Positions 19,913-27,579 of a DNA stretch of 58,528 nucleotides are shown piece after piece. Every line of letters begins with the position of its first letter. Within the stretch, counting starts at the first letter, position 1. A program made the position numbers and the translations under genes. Source of the DNA: Paraburkholderia sp. Tr-20389 (GTDB taxonomy: Bacteria; Pseudomonadota; Gammaproteobacteria; Burkholderiales; Burkholderiaceae); contig NZ_JAAGPD010000065.1 of NCBI RefSeq assembly GCF_017104565.1, forward strand, positions 1 through 58,528, read 5' to 3'. The notes under the pieces are model-generated. The model was not told the origin of the DNA. It searched no databases and was given only the letters and a program-made list of their open reading frames with translations.

Positions 19913-22603
19913 ATGTCCACAATTCCGCAAGAAGAAGCGATGAATTTCCTTGTAACCGCTCCTCAAAGCGCTGGTGTAGAACCAGAGGAATTTCAGAAAT
20001 CGATCATACGGGGTATGACCAAGACATTATTGAGAGAGACCAAGGCGCCTTGCTTGTTAAGGGCTCCGACCGGTTCCGGAAAGACCTACATGCTCGCACG
20101 TGTCCTTGCGGACGTTAGCGCCCAAGAGAATGCGGTCTGGTTTTGGTTTGTCCCCTTTGTCAACCTTGTTGCGCAAACCCTTGATGCATTGGTAAGCAAT
20201 ACATCGGACTTAACTCCTCAACTGCTCGTGCACGGTAGAAACCAAGACCCCGCTGGGGGCGAGGTCCTAATATCGACCGCTCAAGCCGTTGCTAAAGCCC
20301 AATGGAGAAACAGCGGCTACAACGCCGACGGTGACGACGATACTCGGACATTGGCTGAACTCAGAGCACGGGCTATCGTCAAAGGACTTAAAATCGGCCT
20401 TGTTGTTGATGAAGCGCATATCGCGCTAGACAAGGCTACCGAATTCGGCAAGTTCGCTCAGTGGCTAAATGCCGATTACTTGATTATGGCAACGGCCACG
20501 CCTAGAGATCAGCGCATCCTAGATTTCCTGGCCGGTGCGGGAAAGTCCGAGTTCGAGTCATTCACGGTCAGCCGCGACGAGGTAGTCGACGCTCGATTGA
20601 ACAAGCGCTTCATCGAAGCAATCGTGTATGACCTTCGCTCGAGTGTCCAGACGGTCGCCGACCTGAAGCGCACTGTCCTAAGGCAGGCGTGGAAACGGAA
20701 CCAAAGACTTAAATCTATTTTGGCCAGCGCCGAGATACCTATCACACCATTGCTCTTAGTGCAGGTTGCAAACGGCGACACGACCGTGGAGGAAGCAGAG
20801 CGCGATCTGATTCGCATCTGCAACGTCCCTGCGCACGCCATTGGAAAGCACTCGTCAGACGAACCCGATCCTGTTCTTATGGCGGCTATCGCCAACGATT
20901 CGACTAAGGAAGTGCTGATCTTCAAACAGTCTGCGGGGACAGGGTTCGACGCGCCGCGAGCGTTTGTGCTCGCGTCTACGAAAGCCGTGAACGATACCGA
21001 CTTCGCCATGCAGTTCATCGGTCGCGTAATGCGTGTCGCAAGAGCGATCCGGACCAAGTATGTGACCTCCGACCAGATTCCCGAGGATCTGAATACCGCT
21101 TATGTGTACCTCGCCAACGCGGAGGCGCAACGAGGATTCGAATCGGCGGTGGCGGCGACGAGCCAGATCAAGAGCGCGCTCGAAGGGCAAACCGAAAAAC
21201 TAGTGACCCGTCAGACAATGTCCGGGGCCGTCGTGTATAGCAATCGCTCCACCCCGCAAGCACCGATAGCGTATGACTTCTCGCTTCCGGCTAGCCCACA
21301 GAGTGCTCCTCCATCGACAGGAGTCAAGCCGGCCGCCCCTGATCAATCTCAGGAAACATTCCGGTTCGACGAGCCACAAGATCTGCTCGACGAAATGCAA
21401 CAAGTGCAGATCAAACCTCAGAAAAATGCTTTGCGTGCTGCAATCTCTTCGGAAGATGATCTCTCAGCGCAGCTTTCTACTGCGAGAATACGCCCATATC
21501 TCATTAACAGAGAACTCAGAGACGTCCCGCTCGCATTGAAGCGCGAGCGCCGACCAGACTTGGTGGACATGTCCGCTATTTCGCAGACTGTCGCCGCCAA
21601 ATTAGACGTATCGCAAAAACTTTTGGACGACGCGGTAAGGGTTGCGCTCAATCGCGTAAAGGTTAGTGAACTCCACACAGAACTTACGACGAAGAAAACA
21701 CGAAATGAACAGGTAAGGATTGTTACGGATCGGAATGCTCTCGCGAAACATGCAATCACCTGCCTCAGAGCGCTTCCCCAAGTCGAAGACGCAGATTGCA
21801 GGATAATTATCGACGTCCTCGCTCAACGTGTTACCGCATCCATTCGCGATGCACTCGACGATGCAGAGGATACGCCGGATGTGACAACTATTCAGCGTTC
21901 GGCGCGCGACGCCGCCCACTGGATAGTCATTCGGCAATTCGACCGACTTGAAGAGGGACTTCATGAAGCGATTGCGGCTCAAGCTTTGACAGAGAATGCC
22001 GAACCGCTCCCCGACGCGATGCTGTTTCCCGTGGATATACCCCTTACAAGCTCGAGCAAGAACATCTACGGTGTACTACCTCCCACGAACGACGAACTAA
22101 GCTTGGTTGAACAGGTTCTATTGCTGGAGGATCGCGCATTACTTTCCGAAAAGACCTATTTTTTTGAGGATCAACCGTTTAGAACAGGGAAGTTCGATGG
22201 AGTCTCAAGTCTCAACAGCGAAGAAAGGGCGTTCGCTCGCGCACTTGATGATGCAGATTTTGTTGAGTGGTGGCATCGCAATCCAGATCGCAAACCATAT
22301 TCGGTTAGATTGGTACGAGGTGAGCACAAAAACTTCTTCCATCCTGACTTTGTCGTTTGCCTCCAGCATTATCCCGGAGACAAGCCCATCCTCCGGTTGA
22401 TCGAGACAAAAGAAAACGTTAAAGACGCAGCGAGAAAAGCAAAGCACGTTCCGGATTATTACGGGAAGGTTCTTTTCTTGACCAAAGATCACAAACGTCT
22501 AAGGTGGGTCCGCGAAGACGGCAGTTTAGGCAGCGATGTTGATCTGGAAGACCTGCATGAAGTTCGTGAGTGGTTACGGAGTACCCGCCCAGTCGTGGCC
22601 TAA
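19913..22603 (+). CDS. res: Type III restriction enzyme subunit (Res), SF2 helicase-nuclease
   Basis: An 896-residue protein. Walker A APTGSGKT (51-58), DEAH box VVDEAHI (166-169), TAT motif III (ATATPRDQ, about 193-200), motif VI region FIGRVMRVARA. The C-terminus carries a PD-(D/E)xK nuclease: HPDFVV (D812) and LIETKEN (E831, K833). The complex with Mod translocates or slides on DNA and cuts when two head-to-head unmethylated sites meet. Start options are ATG 19913 or ATG 19940, the latter preceded by a GAAGAAG Shine-Dalgarno; the first is listed as it gives the compact spacing to mod. All catalytic motifs are intact, so the system should be active. Confidence 0.93.
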   Translation: MSTIPQEEAMNFLVTAPQSAGVEPEEFQKSIIRGMTKTLLRETKAPCLLRAPTGSGKTYMLARVLADVSAQENAVWFWFVPFVNLVAQTLDALVSNTSDLTPQLLVHGRNQDPAGGEVLISTAQAVAKAQWRNSGYNADGDDDTRTLAELRARAIVKGLKIGLVVDEAHIALDKATEFGKFAQWLNADYLIMATATPRDQRILDFLAGAGKSEFESFTVSRDEVVDARLNKRFIEAIVYDLRSSVQTVADLKRTVLRQAWKRNQRLKSILASAEIPITPLLLVQVANGDTTVEEAERDLIRICNVPAHAIGKHSSDEPDPVLMAAIANDSTKEVLIFKQSAGTGFDAPRAFVLASTKAVNDTDFAMQFIGRVMRVARAIRTKYVTSDQIPEDLNTAYVYLANAEAQRGFESAVAATSQIKSALEGQTEKLVTRQTMSGAVVYSNRSTPQAPIAYDFSLPASPQSAPPSTGVKPAAPDQSQETFRFDEPQDLLDEMQQVQIKPQKNALRAAISSEDDLSAQLSTARIRPYLINRELRDVPLALKRERRPDLVDMSAISQTVAAKLDVSQKLLDDAVRVALNRVKVSELHTELTTKKTRNEQVRIVTDRNALAKHAITCLRALPQVEDADCRIIIDVLAQRVTASIRDALDDAEDTPDVTTIQRSARDAAHWIVIRQFDRLEEGLHEAIAAQALTENAEPLPDAMLFPVDIPLTSSSKNIYGVLPPTNDELSLVEQVLLLEDRALLSEKTYFFEDQPFRTGKFDGVSSLNSEERAFARALDDADFVEWWHRNPDRKPYSVRLVRGEHKNFFHPDFVVCLQHYPGDKPILRLIETKENVKDAARKAKHVPDYYGKVLFLTKDHKRLRWVREDGSLGSDVDLEDLHEVREWLRSTRPVVA

Positions 22604-22713
22604 GCGGGGACGCTCCGCCGGCCGAGCTGCTGCAAGCAGCACGTCGCACATAGGCAGACGAATGTGGCGTGCCTTGAGGGCGCAGGGTACCCGGTGCGCA
22701 TCGCGTGCCACAC

Positions 22714-23460
22714 TCAGTGCGACTTGAGGCCCTCGCAGCTGGATGCGGGGACTGGAGCCCGTTCGGTAAGACGCTGTGCATGCCTTTTACCGCTTTTTGA
22801 TGCGCTGGGCTGAGTCGCGGGATACGAGATCTCTGCGTAGTTCTGTATAACAATCTGAGCAGCCCCAGACGTCGGCGAAGGCACGGCCGCAGCCTCTTGC
22901 GCTGGCGAAGGTGGAGTTACGAAGGAGCGCGCAAGAAATACGAGTAAGACGGCGATTGCCGACAGGGCGACGACCTTCACAATCCTGAATGCTGGTTCAC
23001 CCTTCTTTACGCGCTCCCACTCGCTTTTCAATACTACCTTTGTCGACTCCATCAACTCACCGGTCAAACGCTGCTCCTCAGCCTTTGTGCCGCTGCCGTT
23101 GTATGCGTTAAGAACGTTTGATCTAAATGAGGCTACTTGCTGAATAAGGTGCGAGTGCTCTCGTGGATTCAATCGCAGGAGAATTCGATGCTCAATCGAC
23201 TGCAATTCATGCAATAACTTAAAATTATCCTCCAGAAACTTCACTTGCGAATCTTGGTTGTTTTTTTTCGCGCTATAAAGTGCGACAACCTCAGTGGTTC
23301 CAGAGATAAATTGTGAAATATCTTTCCGTATTTCATCTATCCAGGTCTGGCGAAACTCGGAAGTCTTCTGCTCCTTTGTCAGAACCGTCGAAATGAATAC
23401 CACGAGCCCGGCAATAGCCGCGGCAATAATGGAACCTATTGCGGCGTCAGGTAGCTGCAT
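22714..23460 (-). CDS. Two-TM membrane protein of unknown function
   Basis: A 248-residue protein not recognised as a named family. Visible features: an N-terminal hydrophobic helix (about 6-27, IIAAAIAGLVVFISTVL), a cytosolic helical charged region of about 130 residues, a second TM helix (about 160-180, VVALSAIAVLLVFLA), then a Pro/Ser/Ala-rich tail. This membrane-anchored layout is common among effectors of defence systems, but no effector motif is identifiable. It starts 24 bp after the stop of the unknown gene at 23485-24381 and is probably co-transcribed with it. It converges with res (110 bp apart). Composition is AT-richer than the core. Confidence 0.65.
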   Translation of the reverse strand: MQLPDAAIGSIIAAAIAGLVVFISTVLTKEQKTSEFRQTWIDEIRKDISQFISGTTEVVALYSAKKNNQDSQVKFLEDNFKLLHELQSIEHRILLRLNPREHSHLIQQVASFRSNVLNAYNGSGTKAEEQRLTGELMESTKVVLKSEWERVKKGEPAFRIVKVVALSAIAVLLVFLARSFVTPPSPAQEAAAVPSPTSGAAQIVIQNYAEISYPATQPSASKSGKRHAQRLTERAPVPASSCEGLKSH

Positions 23461-23484
23461 AATCGTTGACCATTAGATGATCAT

Positions 23485-24381
23485 TCAGGACTCTTCCTTC
23501 ACTATCGAAATGAAATACATGTCACCTGCCAGTGGGTCGAAAGCTCCATACTCCAGCACCGGGCAGGCAACTATTCTAAACTCTGGTGGATTCCGCTTCT
23601 TGAGGTAGCGCCTCAATCCGGAGAAGCCCTTGTCAGTATGGATGTGCAAGTTGAACTCTTTCCTAGATATGAGGTTGAGCGCTTTGGCCTTTGAGATTCC
23701 GCCGCTCCCCGAGTCCAAACCCCGCAAAGTAATCGGTATCTCAACAAGATCACCCAATGATCGAACCGATACCACGTTGTGAAAGGCTGCTGAAATCCGT
23801 TGATCAAAGACAAAAGTGGACAGAGCCTTTCCTGCATGCAGAGTTACTTCTACAAAACTACCGTCACCGTCCCGGGCTCTAATAGCGGAAGCGATTTGAT
23901 CAAACTCCTTAACGATGGACCGATCGCCGTAGGCCCGCGTCTGCGGCGCATCAGGACTGTTCATAAACTGTCCGTATTCCATCGAAGTTTGCGCGCCGGC
24001 GTTGTAATTCCTGCGTCTCGCCTCAGCCTGATCGACCAGTCGTTCCTGCTCTTCAACGACGGGAGCGCTTGCTTGTTCGTAAGCCGGCGCAACCGCGTTT
24101 TCGATTCGCTTTACGATATGGGCACTGCCGTCTTCACTGCTACCTAATAAGTCCGCAATGAACCCGCCTTCACGAGTTTGAGCCATCATGAAGTCTGTCT
24201 GAGCGTAGTCCTCGTCGCGAAGCCGCGCATTCTTCCAGATGCTCCCGTACTTCACGTCGAGATATGCACGGTCGATTGCGGTTTGTATGTGACTGAGAGT
24301 TTTACTAAATGCGCGCAACTGAACAGAGTGATCCTCTGTAATCGGGCCATCGAAGTGTATCGATATACTATTTTTACTCAT
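23485..24381 (-). CDS. Conserved-looking protein of unknown function
   Basis: A 298-residue soluble protein; family not recognised with certainty. It begins SISIHFDGPITEDHSVQLRA, followed by an amphipathic segment (LSHIQTAIDRAYLDVKYG) and REGGFIADLL, which looks like a conserved N-terminal domain of about 100 residues. A linker rich in Glu/Gln/Ala comes next, then a second half with VEVTLHAGKALSTFVFDQR and a C-terminal beta-rich part (FRIVACPVLEYGAFDPLAGD). It lies between the cyclase-like gene (389 bp upstream) and the two-TM protein (24 bp downstream), inside a probable defence island. The close pairing suggests a soluble sensor with a membrane effector, which is inference only. Confidence 0.65.
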   Translation of the reverse strand: MSKNSISIHFDGPITEDHSVQLRAFSKTLSHIQTAIDRAYLDVKYGSIWKNARLRDEDYAQTDFMMAQTREGGFIADLLGSSEDGSAHIVKRIENAVAPAYEQASAPVVEEQERLVDQAEARRRNYNAGAQTSMEYGQFMNSPDAPQTRAYGDRSIVKEFDQIASAIRARDGDGSFVEVTLHAGKALSTFVFDQRISAAFHNVVSVRSLGDLVEIPITLRGLDSGSGGISKAKALNLISRKEFNLHIHTDKGFSGLRRYLKKRNPPEFRIVACPVLEYGAFDPLAGDMYFISIVKEES

Positions 24382-24770
24382 GGCGATCGCGACCTTATCT
24401 TTAATCTTATATCGCCCGACCGCTACCTAATTGACGCAGAAACGCAGATAGAAAGCCGCGCCGGACCGTTCATCCTGCGTTAACGGCCGCCAGTGAGATA
24501 ACTGTAGGAATTTCGTGAAATATGCGTGTTGCGCGCAAGCCGAGTAAGCGACTCGTATGTAACTAATCTAGGAAAACGTACGCTCGCCTCCATGACGCGT
24601 TCATCGAACCAGCAATCGGATCGGCGAATCAGACGTTTGGAATCAACCTTCCGCATGGAAAAAAGCCTTTGCGGATTTCGATGCCGGCCACACTGGTCAA
24701 CGCCGCGTCCGCCGAGTTCTTCAATGCGGCTCTGGGGGGCACCGGAGAAACACTTTTCGTATAGAGCACG
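24382..24770. other. Intergenic region with a plus-strand coding remnant
   Basis: The gap between two minus-strand genes. It must hold the promoter of the 23485-24381 gene; the stretch next to its ATG is AT-rich. From 24567 to 24764 a plus-strand frame with no usable start codon encodes a protein-like stretch (for example AFIEPAIGSANQTFGINLPH and AASAEFFNAALGG) ending in TAG. I read this as the 3' remnant of a lost gene, not as a functional one. Confidence 0.4.
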
Positions 24771-25706
24771 TTACGAATCGCGCTTGGGCAGCCGGTCGCC
24801 GTCAATGTGATAACCACCACGTCCCGCCCTCTCGACTGCAATATTGAACTGACGGGCCAATTGAGCATTCTTTTTGAAGTGCAAGGGTCTGTCGGCAGTT
24901 TGATCGAGGGCGGCGCACAAATGGCCGTGTATGGCCTCGATTTCTGAAGAAACGTCCGGCACCGTCTCGTAATAGTCGCTTGCCCCGAAATCCGCAAAAA
25001 TGTCGATGTATGCGGGGCCGTCCTCGGCACGCTTAATGTGCGTGTTTAGGAAAGCCGTCAGCCTGGTATTCGGCATCTCCGAGCACTTACGACGTATGTG
25101 TTCGCGCACCGAATTTTCCAAGATGACACGCGGGCCATCTGCGTGAGTCGACTCGAAAAGATAAGCGTTGACAAAAGCGGGCCCAAAGACCATGGGTGCT
25201 CCCGATTTTCCCAAAGTCGAACTGTCTTCGTGGTACAAAAGACCTTTAGCTACTCCGCCGCGGCTAAGAAAGCCGGCCATCAGCAGCTGCCGGCAGATCC
25301 GAAAAACTATATATACGAGAAGTCCAATCTCTCGAATATCCGGTTTAACTGAAATGACGACGCAATCAGAAAACGAAGTCATCCGGTCTTCAAAGTCATC
25401 GGCTGTCATATCAAGGCCGACTTCTTTCGCAAAGACATCAGCCCACGCATCATTACTCACCGACAGTGCATGGTATATTTTTCTAACCAAATCCGGTTTG
25501 CCGGCCGATTTAAAAATGATGTCTTTGAATCCGAGCACGTCGACAAAAGCGACGACCCTTTCTTCATACGCTGCGTGCCGAGGAGCGTCGGCGACGAATG
25601 CCGTTTCCTCCGACTGTGGCACCGTTGCCTGAGTCTCGACGACAGTAATGTCGGAAATATTAAGGCCCTCTGGTAGAGGGCCGCTTTTCTCAGCTGAGTC
25701 AGGCAA
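24771..25706 (-). CDS. Divergent class III nucleotide-cyclase-like protein (Pycsar PycC-like fold)
   Basis: A 311-residue protein whose middle matches the landmark order of class III cyclases: FVDVLGFKDI (D56, first metal Asp), FSDCVVIS (D114, second), SRGGVAKG (about 148-155), then VFGPAFVNAYLFES (G175-S186) and PRVILENSV. Pycsar defence cyclases belong to this fold. The residues aligned with the usual transition-state Asn and Arg are V179 and L183, so activity is uncertain. The start is TTG at 25706 behind GGGGGAG; no ATG occurs before residue 100. It follows the Panacea gene by 15 bp in the same frame and is probably expressed from its SOS-type promoter. A role as toxin or signal synthase is inference. 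Confidence 0.6.
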   Translation of the reverse strand: MPDSAEKSGPLPEGLNISDITVVETQATVPQSEETAFVADAPRHAAYEERVVAFVDVLGFKDIIFKSAGKPDLVRKIYHALSVSNDAWADVFAKEVGLDMTADDFEDRMTSFSDCVVISVKPDIREIGLLVYIVFRICRQLLMAGFLSRGGVAKGLLYHEDSSTLGKSGAPMVFGPAFVNAYLFESTHADGPRVILENSVREHIRRKCSEMPNTRLTAFLNTHIKRAEDGPAYIDIFADFGASDYYETVPDVSSEIEAIHGHLCAALDQTADRPLHFKKNAQLARQFNIAVERAGRGGYHIDGDRLPKRDS

Positions 25707-25721
25707 CGCTCCCCCGCGGGC

Positions 25722-26183
25722 TTAATGCTTAATCAGAGACTTGAAATAGGCTTCGATTTTGGCGTTGTCGAGTTCGTCGATTCCAACCGCCCACGCTTCA
25801 GCCCAAGGCCCGGTGTCGACGTGCGACATATTTACCAGCTGAGCTCCGGTGTAACCGTCGTACAGCTCTAGCACCTTGTCCACAATCTGCCCCGATTGCT
25901 CGTCCAAGGGGACTGGGACTTCATTGGTCGCACTCACCAGTGGGTGCGACGGCGGAATCGGGTTCGAGGAGAAAACTTTTAATTTGTGATAAACGCTCGG
26001 CAAAACCGGGCCGAACTTCCACGCGGCGAAATTTTCGTCAACCAGCGGGGTGTGTCGAAGTGCGAGATGCCATCCGTGGCAGAAATAAGCGAGCTTTTGT
26101 ACCGACAGATTGGTTAACAAACGGCCGCGCGCGCCCGATCGACGAATGATTTCGCCGGCGAGTTGCAGTGCTGAAACCGTCAT
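25722..26183 (-). CDS. Panacea domain protein (SocA/GepA family, DUF4065), probable antitoxin
   Basis: A 153-residue protein that is almost all Panacea domain: LSVQKLAYFCHGWHLALRHT (about 26-45), then AAWKFGPVLPSVYHKLK (about 53-69). Panacea proteins are antitoxins that neutralise unrelated toxins encoded next door; SocA and phage GepA are named members. The ATG at 26183 has a GGGGAA Shine-Dalgarno. The longer in-frame ORF reaching 26360 would run through the promoter and a palindrome, so is rejected. The cyclase-like gene follows after 15 bp. If this is a PanAT pair, that gene would be the toxin. A promoter with a LexA box lies about 46 bp upstream. Confidence 0.82.
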   Translation of the reverse strand: MTVSALQLAGEIIRRSGARGRLLTNLSVQKLAYFCHGWHLALRHTPLVDENFAAWKFGPVLPSVYHKLKVFSSNPIPPSHPLVSATNEVPVPLDEQSGQIVDKVLELYDGYTGAQLVNMSHVDTGPWAEAWAVGIDELDNAKIEAYFKSLIKH

Positions 26184-26228
26184 TTCAGTTCCCCAATTAA
26201 TGATCGTGCACCGCACGACCCAAATGAT

Positions 26229-26257
26229 ACTGTACATACATACAGTGCTTTTTTCAA
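26229..26257 (-). promoter_or_regulatory. Sigma-70 promoter overlapped by a LexA/SOS box
   Basis: On the minus strand: -35 TTGAAA (26257-26252), 17-bp spacer, -10 TACAGT (26234-26229). A perfect CTGT-N8-ACAG LexA consensus, CTGTACATACATACAG on the plus strand (26230-26245), covers the spacer end and the -10. It sits about 46 bp before the Panacea start codon, so the Panacea/cyclase-like operon should be derepressed by DNA damage. Confidence 0.75.
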
Positions 26258-26270
26258 GTTTTGGATGCCT

Positions 26271-26318
26271 ACCACGACGGGGATCCCACATTGGTTTACG
26301 TAGGATCCCCGTCGTGGT
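26271..26318. repeat. Perfect 16-bp inverted repeat
   Basis: Left arm ACCACGACGGGGATCC (26271-26286) and right arm GGATCCCCGTCGTGGT (26303-26318) are exact complements with a 16-nt loop. No T-tract follows on either strand, so it is not an ordinary terminator. It lies just upstream of the SOS-type promoter. Confidence 0.85.
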
Positions 26319-26494
26319 GGACGGAGGGTAGCAGGACATCACGAAAGAGTCAATAGCCAATGCCGTGCTGGCTCGTCCACGCCTACTTTCCCAAGAGCCG
26401 TCGCGGAGCCCGGGCCCGTGCTATGTTCTCGGCGGTGGCCGAAATGCTCAGGGCTTGACGGCAAACCCTAAAGCAGAATTTGCCCGAAAAGCTA

Positions 26495-26872
26495 ATGAAG
26501 AAAACCACAAAACTCTATCGACACTGGAACAACGGGGGACGGCTGCTATACGTTGGGGTCTCACACGACGCAATAAAGCGACTCGCGCAACACGAGGCTG
26601 ACAAAGAATGGCAGTCTGAGATCGCGCGGGTGACCATTGATACGTATCCAACCCGTGAAGCCGCAGAGCAGGCCGAGCGAGAGGCTGTTCGCAACGAAAA
26701 CCCTTTGCACAATCGAATATGCTTCCGGCCGAAGAATGAAATAGGGTTGCCGCAACCTCGAACCTCATATCGCGGTTTTTGGAAGAACTTATCTCAGGAA
26801 GGAAAGGCAGAGCATCTAGCTAAATTGCGGGGCTGTGGTCCAGTCCAGTCGAATTCCATTGGCAGAATGTAA
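26495..26872 (+). CDS. GIY-YIG nuclease superfamily protein
   Basis: A 125-residue protein with a single GIY-YIG-like domain: KLYRHWNNGGRLLYVGVSH (the Y...YVG pair replacing GIY-YIG), a basic helix IKRLAQHEADKEW with conserved Arg and His, then TREAAEQAEREAV with the catalytic-type Glu and ENPLHN with the terminal Asn. Small stand-alone proteins of this kind are frequent on phages and plasmids. ATG 26495 (MKKTTKLYRHW) is chosen because the domain starts at once. The C-terminal 45 residues are unassigned. It is followed 35 bp later by the DUF5710 gene. Target and partner are unknown. Confidence 0.8.
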   Translation: MKKTTKLYRHWNNGGRLLYVGVSHDAIKRLAQHEADKEWQSEIARVTIDTYPTREAAEQAEREAVRNENPLHNRICFRPKNEIGLPQPRTSYRGFWKNLSQEGKAEHLAKLRGCGPVQSNSIGRM

Positions 26873-26907
26873 TCGGCGCTGAGCGCAATATCCGAAACGC
26901 TTACCGT

Positions 26908-27579
26908 GTGGAGACGGTAAATGAGTTGTCAGTACTCGCAAGGCCAGGCGACAGTCTCTTCATAACGGCGCTGGAGCCGCTTGGTTCAACCTGCGAAGAA
27001 ATCGAAGATGCCTTGCGCTCGATATTACGGCTGGGCGTTTCGTTGTATAGAGGTCGTCGCAAGCGTGACGAAAAGCTTTGGTTCGCGCCCGATGACTTGC
27101 GCGAAGCAGAGCAGCATCGCATACAAGTCCCACCGCGGCAATTGCCTCGCTTACTTCGTGGTATGGGTCAACTACGCGAAGATTGGACACTGCCTGACGG
27201 CAATCTTATCAATGCGATTCCTCCCAACTCAACACACGCGCGATTCGATTACATCGACGCAGCAATGCGGACCAAGTATGGCACCGGATGGCGCCGCATG
27301 TTCCCTTGGCCAGCATGGCGAGATATTCCGATAGCAGTTCCGTTTCACGAGAAGGATAAAGTAAAGGCGTTAGGAGCGCGTTGGTACGTATTCGGTCGCA
27401 GATGGTATGTGCCGAAGGGAATCGACCTAAACAAGTTTGACCGATGGTTGCCTGACATCGACAAGTGGGCGCAAAAGCCGGGAAGCATTCCTCCTGTGCT
27501 GCCATATTTCTACGTTCGAAAAACTCCGCCACCTGGATGGGGTGGCCGAAACGATCTAACCGAAGGCCTCGAGGAATGA
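26908..27579 (+). CDS. DUF5710-domain protein with resolvase-like N-terminal fragment
   Basis: A 223-residue protein starting at GTG. Residues about 140-185 (AVPFHEKDKVKALGARWYVF, RRWYVP, FDRWLP) match DUF5710, a short domain seen in plasmid and mobile-element proteins. The first 50 residues (SVLARPGDSLFITALEPLGS, then EEIEDALRSILRLGVSLY) recall the end of the serine-recombinase catalytic domain, where one expects RPGD...DRLGRS...L...G. The motif is altered to EPLGST and the catalytic serine region is absent, so it cannot be an active recombinase. It probably arose by fusion of fragments in mobile DNA. It sits just after the GIY-YIG gene in the same direction. Confidence 0.6.
   Translation: METVNELSVLARPGDSLFITALEPLGSTCEEIEDALRSILRLGVSLYRGRRKRDEKLWFAPDDLREAEQHRIQVPPRQLPRLLRGMGQLREDWTLPDGNLINAIPPNSTHARFDYIDAAMRTKYGTGWRRMFPWPAWRDIPIAVPFHEKDKVKALGARWYVFGRRWYVPKGIDLNKFDRWLPDIDKWAQKPGSIPPVLPYFYVRKTPPPGWGGRNDLTEGLEE

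Larger units (their letters stand above)
26184..26494. other. Intergenic region between Panacea and GIY-YIG genes
   Basis: Divergent spacer of 311 bp. It holds the SOS-type promoter for the leftward operon, a long perfect inverted repeat (26271-26318), and about 170 bp with no feature I can support before the rightward GIY-YIG gene. Confidence 0.6.

Noticed and set aside
24629-25030. 133-codon minus-strand ORF inside the cyclase-like gene
   Set aside because: It is a shadow in another frame; its end overlaps the antisense of the plus-strand remnant.
26184-26360. Longer Panacea ORF starting at 26360
   Set aside because: It would cover the SOS-type promoter and the inverted repeat, while ATG 26183 has a good Shine-Dalgarno directly before the domain.
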